Shown: piece after piece, positions 1-5,865 of the stretch | Numbering within the stretch: position 1 is the stretch's first letter | Layout: every line of letters begins with the position of its first letter | Source of the DNA: Chloroflexota bacterium | GTDB taxonomy: Bacteria; Chloroflexota; Chloroflexia; Thermomicrobiales; UBA6265 | Assembly: GCA_023389575.1 (NCBI GenBank) | Contig: JAEWEG010000002.1 | Coordinates: 1-14,474, forward strand | Direction: 5' to 3' | DNA length: 14,474 nucleotides | Notes under the pieces: model-generated | What the model was told of the DNA's origin: nothing | The model's input: only the letters and a program-made list of their open reading frames with translations | Databases searched by the model: none | Position numbers and translations under genes: made by a program

Positions 1-331
1 CGTCCGGGGCGCTGACCACCAGGATCGCGCCGTCCATCTGGGCGGCCCCGGTGATCATGTTCTTGATGTAGTCGGCGTGGCCCGGGCAGTCGACGTGGGC
101 GTAGTGCCGGTTGTCGGTCTCGTACTCCACGTGGCTCGTCGCGATCGTGATCCCGCGCTCCCGCTCTTCCGGGGCGTTGTCGATCGAGCTGAAGTCGCGG
201 ACCTGGGCGAACCCCTTCAGCGACAGCGTCTTGGAAATCGCCGCCGTCAGCGTCGTCTTCCCATGGTCCACGTGCCCAATCGTGCCCACGTTCACATGCG
301 GCTTCGACCGCTCAAACTTCTGCTTGCCCAT
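1..331 (-). CDS. tuf: Elongation factor Tu, N-terminal part (runs off the window)
   Basis: EF-Tu is the GTPase that brings aminoacyl-tRNA to the ribosomal A site. The 110 codons visible read as the start of its G domain: GHVDHGKTT (P-loop, residues 19-27), RGITI with the switch-I Thr at residue 62, DCPGH (G3, residues 81-85), then NMITGAAQMDGAILVVSA. The ATG at 329-331 is preceded on the minus strand by AGAGAGGA (341-348) nine bases upstream, a clear ribosome binding site. The remaining G domain and domains II and III lie beyond base 1. The gene follows a Thr-Tyr-Thr tRNA cluster, which resembles the thrU-tyrU-glyT-thrT-tufB operon of E. coli. Identity is certain; operon membership is well supported by order and strand. 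Confidence 0.98.
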   Translation of the reverse strand, partial: MGKQKFERSKPHVNVGTIGHVDHGKTTLTAAISKTLSLKGFAQVRDFSSIDNAPEERERGITIATSHVEYETDNRHYAHVDCPGHADYIKNMITGAAQMDGAILVVSAPD

Positions 332-376
332 GTATGCATGTCCTCTCTGAAAATATCCGAATGTTCCGGCCGGGTT

Positions 377-394
377 TTCCGCCAGTGAGCGGAA
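377..394 (-). promoter_or_regulatory. Small stem-loop in the tuf leader
   Basis: Six-bp perfect arms (TTCCGC and GCGGAA) enclose a six-base loop. It lies between the larger hairpin at 409-432 and the tuf ribosome binding site, and a CCGGCCGG self-complementary stretch follows at 366-373. It may be part of a leader structure or a processing site that separates tRNAs from the tuf message. Role is inferred. Confidence 0.35.
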
Positions 395-408
395 CGTGAC
401 ACGAAATC

Positions 409-432
409 AAGAGGCTCCGCCTGGAGCCTCTT
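409..432 (-). terminator. Strong hairpin between tRNA-Thr and tuf (terminator, attenuator or processing site)
   Basis: Perfect 10-bp inverted repeat (AAGAGGCTCC at 409-418, GGAGCCTCTT at 423-432) with a four-base loop. On the minus strand it is followed by GATTTCG, so there is only a weak U-tract. It sits after the last tRNA and about 78 bases before the tuf start. It could partly terminate tRNA transcription, or mark where tRNA precursors are cut from tuf mRNA. The structure is seen directly; its role is inferred. Confidence 0.55.
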
Positions 433-448
433 GCCTCGCTGAACAAGC

Positions 449-524
449 TGGAGCCCACAATCGGACTTGAACCGATGACCTCGTCCTTACCAAGGACGTG
501 CTCTACCAACTGAGCTATGTGGGC
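449..524 (-). tRNA. tRNA-Thr(GGU)
   Basis: The minus strand folds as a complete cloverleaf: acceptor GCCCACA/TGTGGGC (518-524 and 453-459), anticodon stem CGTCC/GGACG, loop TTGGTAA with anticodon GGT (489-491), and T-stem ATCGG/CCGAT around TTCAAGT. The discriminator base is T at 452, and CCA is encoded at 449-451. It reads ACC (and ACU by wobble). It is the last tRNA before tuf. Confidence 0.97.
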
Positions 525-559
525 CCGATCCAGTGCCGCCTTCGCGACAGCCCGTTCGG

Positions 560-640
560 TGGGCAGGGAGGGATTCGAACCCCCGTAGCTCTCGCACCTG
601 GTTTACAGCCAGGCCCTTTTAACCGCTCAGGCACCTACCC
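560..640 (-). tRNA. tRNA-Tyr(GUA), class II with long variable arm
   Basis: Acceptor GGGTAGG (634-640) pairs with CCTGCCC (561-567). D-stem CCT/AGG, anticodon stem CCTGG/CCAGG, loop CTGTAAA with anticodon GTA (604-606). An extra variable arm lies before the T-arm GGGGG-TTCGAAT-CCCTC. The extra arm marks the bacterial class II tRNA-Tyr. The discriminator is A at 560, and CCA is not encoded (the bases that follow read CCG), so the 3' end must be added by CCA-transferase. Confidence 0.96.
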
Positions 641-676
641 CAATGTTCTACCGCGCTCTTTTGCGACTCCCCGGGG

Positions 677-749
677 AGCCGACGATGGGACTCGAACCCG
701 CAACCTGCTGTTTACAAAACAGCTGCTCTGCCAATTGAGCTACGTCGGC
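677..749 (-). tRNA. tRNA-Thr(UGU)
   Basis: Acceptor GCCGACG/CGTCGGC (743-749 and 678-684), D-arm AGCTCAATTGGCAGAGC, anticodon stem GCTGT/ACAGC, loop TTTGTAA with anticodon TGT (714-716), reading ACA. The T-stem GCGGG/CCCAT contains a G-T wobble and one C-A mismatch. CCA is not encoded. This is the first gene of the cluster, about 25 bases after the predicted transcription start. Confidence 0.95.
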
Positions 750-781
750 ACAGCGTGACACCGGGGTTCCGGCCGCAGGGA

Positions 782-811
782 AGTATATGGAGCCGGTATC
801 GCCAAAGTCAA
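782..811 (-). promoter_or_regulatory. Sigma70-type promoter of the tRNA-tuf operon
   Basis: On the minus strand, TTGACT (806-811) and TATACT (782-787) are separated by 18 bases. Each matches the consensus hexamer (TTGACA, TATAAT) in five of six positions. Transcription would start near 775, about 25 bases before tRNA-Thr(UGU). It is the best promoter match I found in the window. Confidence 0.8.
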
Positions 812-1125
812 GGAATTCCAGCCGGCCTGTTCCACCTTCCTCCAGCAACCTGCCCGAACGGCCAAGTACCCTGCGAACCCACTGTCTCGGTCCGCATTCC
901 AGCCCCCTCTCCCGCCTGACACACGACCGTTCTACCCGAGTCCTGCCTTGGCCGCGGAGACCGCTTACATGCGCGCCTGGGTGCCATCCCCCACCTCGTG
1001 GTCCACCTGACCCGACCATCGAACCGCCTGCCTTCGGGAATTCAATCGGGAACCGCCACCGGCACACTGGAGACCGTGGCAATCACGCCACGATCTCCCA
1101 TTCGTTTCCAGTGGAAAAGGGCCCC
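812..1125. other. Non-coding gap between the tRNA promoter and the serine hydrolase
   Basis: The hydrolase reading frame is open back to 787, but residues before 1126 are Pro/Arg/Ser-rich with no family likeness, and the Tat signal begins at 1126, so I treat this stretch as non-coding. It should contain the plus-strand hydrolase promoter, but I see no convincing -35/-10 pair. The only clear structure is the hairpin group at 1065-1113. Confidence 0.6.
1065..1113 (+). promoter_or_regulatory. Folded leader just upstream of the serine hydrolase start
   Basis: Inner hairpin: GGAGA (1069-1073), a mismatch, CGTGGC (1075-1080), loop AATCAC, GCCACG (1087-1092), a mismatch, TCTCC (1094-1098). Outer arms CACTGG (1065-1070) and CCAGTG (1108-1113) are also complementary and share two bases with the inner stem, so the two folds partly compete. 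The structure ends at the weak ribosome binding site (GGAAAAGG, 1114-1121) and 12 bases before the ATG. This placement would suit control of translation, but the role is inferred. Confidence 0.4.
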
Positions 1126-2589
1126 ATGATTCACAATTCCACCCCATCTCGCCGCGCCTTTGTCACGTCCGCCAGTCTGGCTACAATGGGCTTGCTTTCG
1201 TTTGGAACCTCCTCCCTCACGGCTAGGACACCCATGGCCTCTCCCCAGCCAAGCCCTGCGCCCGACGCGTCGACGTTCGACTCGCTGACTACCTGGCTCG
1301 AATCGAAGATGTCCGAGCTGGACGTTCCCGGCGGCGCGGTCGGGGTCGTCCTCGGTGACCAGCAGTACACCCACGCGACCGGTGTTACCCAAGCCGGCTC
1401 GAGCGACGCATTCACGACCTCGACCCGGTTTGGCATCGCGTCGCTCACCAAGATCTTCACGGCCTCCGCCCTCGCGTCGCTCGTCCACGAAGGGGCATTG
1501 ACCCTTGACGACCCAGTCAGCAAGTTCCTGCCCGATTTCAGCCTGTCCGATCCCGATTCCACGTCCGCGTTGACCGTTGGCCACCTTCTCTCCCATGCCG
1601 GCGGGTGGGCCGACGTGCTGGAACCAGTCCCCGGCCAGGACGCACTCGACTGGTATGCCTCGCGGCTGGCGGATCTCCCGCAAGTCGCCCCCGTTGGCGA
1701 TGCCTTCAGCTACAGCAACTCGGGATTCATGCTCGCCGGCGCCGTGATCGAGCAACTGACCGGCGTGCGGTACGAGGACACGATCTCGGAGATGGTCCTG
1801 AAACCACTCGGCATGGATCGGACCGTCTTCCCGGTTGACGCCGAGCCCGCCTCCAGCCAGGCCACCGGTCACCGCGGCGCTGGAGACGATCTCGAGGTCA
1901 TTCCAATCGCGGACTTCCCTCGCGCCGCCAATCCCGCCGGTGGCCTGCTGAGCAATCTCGAGGACATGCTCAATTTTGTGCGTGCACACGCCTCCATAGA
2001 TCCCGGCCGCCTCGAACCGGAGGCCCTGGCCGCCATGTGGGCTCCCCGCAATGAGGGAGGTTCCGTGGGCCCGATCGTGGTCGACGCCATCGGCACGGGG
2101 TGGATGCTCCTCGACGTCAATGGGGAAACCGTGCTGATGTCACAGGGCGGTGATTCCGGCCTCATCTCGGCCATGATCGCCATTCCCTCCCGCCAGTTCG
2201 GCATGGTCGTGCTGGCCAACAGCGACACCGCCATGATGCTCGTCAATGACACGGTGCTGCGGGGGATGGACACCTTCACCGGTCTGTCCCTCCCCGAGCC
2301 GGAAGTCCACACGCTCACCAGCGCCGAGGCGGCCAATGTCGAGGGCCAGTTTGGCCTCCCCGAATGGATGACCTTCACCACATCCCCCGCCAATGGAACG
2401 CTGAACGTGGTCGCCTCGGCCGGCGGACAGGAAATACCGGATCTATCGGGACAATTCACGATGACTTCATCAACTCGCGGCTTCAAGCCCTATCTCGGCG
2501 GCAAGCTCTGGCTGGATCTCGTCGCGGACGAACAGGGCTCGATCCAATGGCTCAGGTTCGCCGCACGGCTACTCCCACGCATCGAATGA
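1126..2589 (+). CDS. Tat-exported serine hydrolase of the beta-lactamase / penicillin-binding-protein-like family
   Basis: 487 residues. The N-terminus has SRRAFVTSAS (8-17), a twin-arginine signal, then a hydrophobic stretch and a Pro/Ser-rich linker, so the enzyme is probably exported folded. Catalytic motifs of the class C beta-lactamase/esterase fold are present: SLTK (Ser106, Lys109) and YSN (196-198). Near residues 339-345, SQGGDSG stands where these enzymes have the KTG/HxG motif; HAGG (157-160) is a typical extra landmark. Residues after about 395 form a C-terminal beta-rich domain of the kind often appended to this family. Substrate cannot be told: peptides, esters and beta-lactams are all possible, and most such chromosomal homologues are esterases or peptidases. 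Start chosen at 1126 because the Tat motif begins there and GGAAAAGG lies upstream. Confidence 0.88.
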   Translation: MIHNSTPSRRAFVTSASLATMGLLSFGTSSLTARTPMASPQPSPAPDASTFDSLTTWLESKMSELDVPGGAVGVVLGDQQYTHATGVTQAGSSDAFTTSTRFGIASLTKIFTASALASLVHEGALTLDDPVSKFLPDFSLSDPDSTSALTVGHLLSHAGGWADVLEPVPGQDALDWYASRLADLPQVAPVGDAFSYSNSGFMLAGAVIEQLTGVRYEDTISEMVLKPLGMDRTVFPVDAEPASSQATGHRGAGDDLEVIPIADFPRAANPAGGLLSNLEDMLNFVRAHASIDPGRLEPEALAAMWAPRNEGGSVGPIVVDAIGTGWMLLDVNGETVLMSQGGDSGLISAMIAIPSRQFGMVVLANSDTAMMLVNDTVLRGMDTFTGLSLPEPEVHTLTSAEAANVEGQFGLPEWMTFTTSPANGTLNVVASAGGQEIPDLSGQFTMTSSTRGFKPYLGGKLWLDLVADEQGSIQWLRFAARLLPRIE

Positions 2590-2658
2590 TTCAACCGTGG
2601 CCCAGCTGTGGGGCTCGGGATGAAACCCCCGGAATGGAAAGGGTTGAGAGGGAACGCA

Positions 2659-3252
2659 GTGAGCACACTGATCGGATGCGCGGCGCGGGGCGACATCGCC
2701 GGAATCGAACGCCATCTCGATGCTGGTGACGACATCGACCAGCGCGACGACCGTGGACGCACCGCCGCCATGGCCGCCACCTACGCCAACCAGGTCGAGG
2801 CCGCGCGTCTTCTCTTCGATCGGGGCGCCAATCCCGACCTTCGCGACGACATGCTCAACAATCCGTTCCTCTACGCCGGCGCCGAGGGTCTGCTCGATAT
2901 CCTGATGCTCGCCCACGAAGCCGGCGCCAACCCGTCCATCCCAAACCGCTATGGCGGTGTCGCCATCATTCCCGCGGCCGAGCACGGCCACCTCGACGTG
3001 ATCGAATTCCTTCTGGAGCACACCAGCATCGACATCAACCACGTCAACAACCTCGGGTGGACCGCCCTCCTGGAAGCGATCATCCTCAGCGACGGCGGTC
3101 CCACCCATCAGCAGGTGGTCCGGGTGCTCCTGGCTGGCGGCGCCGATCCCAACCTCGCCGATGCTCAGGGCGTCACCCCGCTCGCGCATGCCCGCCAACG
3201 TGGGTACTCCGACATCGAGCGCATCCTCGTCGAGGCTGGCGCCTACGCGTAG
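2659..3252 (+). CDS. Ankyrin-repeat protein
   Basis: About 197 residues from the GTG at 2659, made almost wholly of ankyrin repeats. Repeat landmarks are seen as A-A-R-G-D then G-R-T-A-A-M-A-A, VEAARLLFDRGANPDLRD, GHLDVIEFLLEH, GWTALLEAI, VVRVLLAGGADPNLAD, GVTPLAHARQRGY and IERILVEAGA. Such proteins bind other proteins; no enzyme domain, signal peptide or membrane segment is visible, so it is probably cytoplasmic. The GTG start is chosen because GAGAGGG (2646-2652) lies six bases upstream and the repeats begin at once. In-frame alternatives are GTG 2608 and ATG 2620. It follows the serine hydrolase by 69 bases on the same strand and may be cotranscribed. Partner unknown. Confidence 0.85.
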   Translation: MSTLIGCAARGDIAGIERHLDAGDDIDQRDDRGRTAAMAATYANQVEAARLLFDRGANPDLRDDMLNNPFLYAGAEGLLDILMLAHEAGANPSIPNRYGGVAIIPAAEHGHLDVIEFLLEHTSIDINHVNNLGWTALLEAIILSDGGPTHQQVVRVLLAGGADPNLADAQGVTPLAHARQRGYSDIERILVEAGAYA

Positions 3253-3273
3253 CCGCATTGTTGGACCTGACCA

Positions 3274-3311
3274 CGAGAGGGAGCACGTCCCGGCGGACGT
3301 GCTCCCTCTCG
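3274..3311. terminator. 17-bp perfect hairpin between convergent genes
   Basis: Arms at 3274-3290 and 3295-3311 are perfectly complementary around the loop CGGC. It lies between the ankyrin gene (stop 3252) and the membrane-protein gene (stop 3330), so it can serve both strands. No T-run follows on either strand. The position argues for a bidirectional terminator of the U-tract-less type. Confidence 0.8.
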
Positions 3312-3329
3312 CCAGAATGACAACGCCGG

Positions 3330-4031
3330 TCACCCAAGCAGCATCCAGATTCCGGCGATGAGCGTCACGCCTCCCGCTACCGCCAGCGCGCCGATCCAGA
3401 CCAGGTCCACGTTGACCCACGCTTTCCTCAGAACGTCCACGCCCACCCGCGTGTAGACGACCAGCGCGATGGCGCCAGTCACCACGAAGAGCGCGAGCGT
3501 GTGAAGCCCGAGCGCCATCAGGGCGACCAGGAAGTCCGACTGGCCGCCACCGCCGCTGGCTGACAGGTGATGCGCGTGATGACCGCCACTGGCCGTGGCG
3601 ACCTGGACGGTGTCCGATCGCATCGCCAGCAGCGGAGGCAGCAACATCAGCCCCGCGCCGTGCGCCGTCGCCATCAGGAACGACCAGGCCACCAGGTCCC
3701 TGGGTCCCACCCGCATGCCAACCCAGGCGCGATGGCGGAACCGCGTCCCCACCTTCCAGCCGGCGAACCCGAGCATGACCACCCCACCGGTCACAATCAG
3801 CACTTCCTGGGGCATGAATGTACCCAGCGTCCAGGCGAACGCCATCACCACGGCGATTGACAGCGCGTGCCCGGCGGCGATCGGCCCGAGCGCCGCCACC
3901 ACCGCGCCGACCCGCCGCCGCTGTAACCCGAGCGCCACGGCGAAAAGCCACCCCATGGCCGGATTGAGCCCATGAAAGCTCCCCAGCACGATCAGCGAAA
4001 CCCATGACCAGGAGAGGAATGTATCTGGCAT
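3330..4031 (-). CDS. Polytopic membrane protein with His-rich loop, possible metal permease
   Basis: 233 residues with about six hydrophobic segments, near 10-35, 42-68, 76-94, 112-137, 168-195 and 208-232. Histidines sit within or next to membrane segments in conserved-looking contexts: FHGLNP (His20), AAGHALS (His55) and ATAHGAGLMLLPP (His124). A loop at 149-155 reads GGHHAHH. This pattern recalls the NicO/RcnA, HupE and TauE/SafE-type small-molecule and metal transporters, but I cannot place it firmly in any of them. AAGGAGG (4038-4044) lies six bases before the ATG. The gene is 79 bases downstream of a probable copper-dependent methanethiol-oxidase homologue, so metal supply or sulfur-product export is a reasonable inference. 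Confidence 0.75.
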   Translation of the reverse strand: MPDTFLSWSWVSLIVLGSFHGLNPAMGWLFAVALGLQRRRVGAVVAALGPIAAGHALSIAVVMAFAWTLGTFMPQEVLIVTGGVVMLGFAGWKVGTRFRHRAWVGMRVGPRDLVAWSFLMATAHGAGLMLLPPLLAMRSDTVQVATASGGHHAHHLSASGGGGQSDFLVALMALGLHTLALFVVTGAIALVVYTRVGVDVLRKAWVNVDLVWIGALAVAGGVTLIAGIWMLLG

Positions 4032-4060
4032 CGCCGGCCTCCTTCCAACGAAAGGACCGT

Positions 4061-4093
4061 GGCGGCGTCGCTCCCGAAGTGAGCGTCACCGCC
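4061..4093 (-). promoter_or_regulatory. Imperfect hairpin between the oxidase and membrane-protein genes
   Basis: GGCGG (4061-4065) pairs with CCGCC (4089-4093) and CGCTC (4069-4073) with GAGCG (4081-4085), with small internal mismatches and a seven-base loop. It may partly terminate or stabilise a shared transcript, lowering the membrane protein relative to the oxidase. There is no U-tract. Confidence 0.35.
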
Positions 4094-4110
4094 TTGGATC
4101 CATCGGCTCC

Positions 4111-5679
4111 CTATGGGAAGCAGTACGAGTCGGACGATGCGTCACCGCCCTGCAGGCGCACCTGGTGAGGTCGCTGGTCCCCGAAGTCGATGAAGAAATC
4201 CGGGTCGAACGCCATGCCGCCACCGGCGTCGGCGTCGACCTTCACCATCCACCCCTTGATGCCGTCCGGGTAGAACTGCGCGTCCCACGGCAGGTAGAGC
4301 GAATTGGTGACGTAGATCCGCTTCCCGTCGCGGCTAACCTCGACCATCTGCGGCCCACCATTCAGCGGGCCAGTCGCGCCAGGATGGCTCGCCCGGCGGG
4401 CGATTCCGCCGATCTGGAGCGTTCCAGTCAGCACCGGGTTGAACGGATCACGCACGTCGTACTGCCGCAGCTCGCCCGTTCCCCAGCAGGACACGTACAG
4501 GAACGCGTCGTCGACGCTGAGTTCGATATCGCTGACCAGGGGCGGAACCGCCTTGAACGGCTTCAGGGCATCGGGCAATTCATCCTCGGTGGCGGGCTCG
4601 GCCGGAATGCTGATCACCTTCTCCGCCATCCACTCGCCATCCGGTCCTTCGGCCCGATGCCACAGGAAGATCGAGGACGAAAGGTCGGTCAGGCTGACCA
4701 CGTTGTTCACGAACCCGTATTGCTGCGTTGGGTCGTGCGCGGGCCGGAGTTCGAGCGTGATCTGGTGTTCCTTGCCCAGGTCCACCGATTGCACGTGCTT
4801 CCTGTCACGCAGGTTCCAGAAGTGCAGCCGGTGACCGTATTGGCCATCCAGCAATAGCTCCGGCTGGAGTCCGGTCTCCACCATGTTGGGTGTGCCCCAC
4901 TCGCTGGTGATCATCGTGTCGTGACCCAGGTGCCACCAGAAGTCATAGTGCAGGTTCTGGTCGCCGCGGTCGATCTCCCACCGCCCCAGCACGTCGAAGC
5001 TGTCGTGATCGAGCACGATGATGCCACCGGGACCATTGCCGTCCGGCGCGCCCAGCGCGCTGATGTACACTCCGTTCGGCCCGCAATGGACCGTGTGTGC
5101 CTTGGCATACCCCGCCCGCGCCGCGATCTCCTGGGCGGTGATCGTCTTGACCAGTTGCGGCTGAAGCGGATCGGGCTTCGTGTCGAGGATGTAGACGTTC
5201 GATGACCTCAGGCCGGGAACCACCAGGTACCGGCGCTCCACGTGGGGATGGGCCGCGTTTGGGCACAGCATCGAACTGCACGCGTTCCATCCAAAGTGGT
5301 GCAACTCGTCGCCAGCGACAGGCATGTCGATGCCACCTACGAGCTGACCATAGGTTCCGGATTCGGAGTTGAGGTCCACCACCTTGATGCTGTCCGGCCT
5401 GCCATCGTCGTTGGGGTTCACCTGAACCACGTAGGCCAGCGTCTCCACCGGTCCCTCCGCCGCCGATCGTGGCGACGGGTAGAACGTGGGATCGGGCTTC
5501 CAGGTGGGCATCGTCTGCAATCGCGCCCCGGTGGTCGGCGCGGTCGGCCCAGCCGACACGAAGTCCGGCTTTCCGGTCAGGAACGATGTCGCCGCCGCCA
5601 TCGCTCCAGCCGCCCGCAGGAGTCCCCTGCGCTCCGCCTTCACCACTCCAAATCCGCCAGGTTCCATATGCTCGCTCAT
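4111..5679 (-). CDS. Selenium-binding protein 56 / methanethiol oxidase family, Tat-signal protein
   Basis: 522 residues that match the SELENBP1/MtoX family along the whole length. Family enzymes oxidise methanethiol to formaldehyde, hydrogen sulfide and H2O2 and use copper. Landmarks: DELHHFGWNACSS (125-136, with the conserved Cys134 and His127/128), HTVHC (195-199), LHYDFWWHLGHDTMITSEWG (243-262), a GELRQYDVRDP segment (402-412), GGPQM (441-445), SLYLPWDAQFYPDG (460-473), and a C-terminal His505 followed by QGGD (510-513). The N-terminus has AERRGLLRAAGAMAAA (15-30), a Tat-like signal, so it probably acts outside the membrane. GGAGAGG lies eight bases before the ATG. Oddity: the residue after GGD, which I recall as Cys in animal and many bacterial homologues (GGDCSSD), is Ala514. 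Family is certain; methanethiol as substrate is inferred. Confidence 0.92.
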   Translation of the reverse strand: MSEHMEPGGFGVVKAERRGLLRAAGAMAAATSFLTGKPDFVSAGPTAPTTGARLQTMPTWKPDPTFYPSPRSAAEGPVETLAYVVQVNPNDDGRPDSIKVVDLNSESGTYGQLVGGIDMPVAGDELHHFGWNACSSMLCPNAAHPHVERRYLVVPGLRSSNVYILDTKPDPLQPQLVKTITAQEIAARAGYAKAHTVHCGPNGVYISALGAPDGNGPGGIIVLDHDSFDVLGRWEIDRGDQNLHYDFWWHLGHDTMITSEWGTPNMVETGLQPELLLDGQYGHRLHFWNLRDRKHVQSVDLGKEHQITLELRPAHDPTQQYGFVNNVVSLTDLSSSIFLWHRAEGPDGEWMAEKVISIPAEPATEDELPDALKPFKAVPPLVSDIELSVDDAFLYVSCWGTGELRQYDVRDPFNPVLTGTLQIGGIARRASHPGATGPLNGGPQMVEVSRDGKRIYVTNSLYLPWDAQFYPDGIKGWMVKVDADAGGGMAFDPDFFIDFGDQRPHQVRLQGGDASSDSYCFP

Positions 5680-5716
5680 GACCTTGCCCTCTCCGCGTCG
5701 TCGTTCGCTCCAGTCA

Positions 5717-5739
5717 CGAGGTCAACATGATCGACCTCG
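5717..5739. promoter_or_regulatory. Dyad upstream of the methanethiol-oxidase homologue (candidate operator)
   Basis: CGAGGTC (5717-5723) and GACCTCG (5733-5739) are perfect inverted 7-bp arms with a nine-base spacer, centred about 50 bases upstream of the start at 5679. The size suits a dimeric regulator. A leader hairpin is an alternative reading. Confidence 0.4.
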
Positions 5740-5763
5740 ACGCGGCGCCGGAACGGGCCAGCC

Positions 5764-5781
5764 ACGTATGTCCAACGTATG
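5764..5781. repeat. Direct repeat ACGTATG, 11 bp apart
   Basis: Two identical copies of ACGTATG (5764-5770 and 5775-5781) are spaced by one helical turn. They lie upstream of the dyad at 5717-5739, in the gap between the LuxR-type fusion gene and the oxidase gene. An AT-rich island at about 5818-5843, unusual for this sequence, lies further upstream and may hold the minus-strand promoter, though I cannot assign its hexamers. Confidence 0.4.
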
Positions 5782-5865
5782 GCGGTGCGCGTGGTCGCAC
5801 ATCGCGGAAACCATGTACGGGTATATGTATTTTGGAAAAGATGGGGTTCGGTCAGGGAGAGTGAA

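Noticed and set aside
525..559. A hidden tRNA-Gly between tRNA-Tyr and tRNA-Thr(GGU)
   Set aside because: Only 35 bases are available, too few for a tRNA, and no cloverleaf part is seen.
787..1125. N-terminal extension of the serine hydrolase frame by 113 residues
   Set aside because: The residues are Pro/Arg/Ser-rich with no family likeness, overlap the tRNA promoter, and would bury the Tat signal that starts at 1126.
1042..1989. Long minus-strand frame opposite the serine hydrolase
   Set aside because: It is the antisense shadow of a high-GC gene; composition is low-complexity Gly/Arg/Val and no domain is recognisable.
2569..4089. 506-codon minus-strand frame across the ankyrin and membrane-protein genes
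   Set aside because: It runs antisense to clear ankyrin repeats, crosses the 17-bp terminator hairpin and conflicts with the well-supported membrane protein in another frame.
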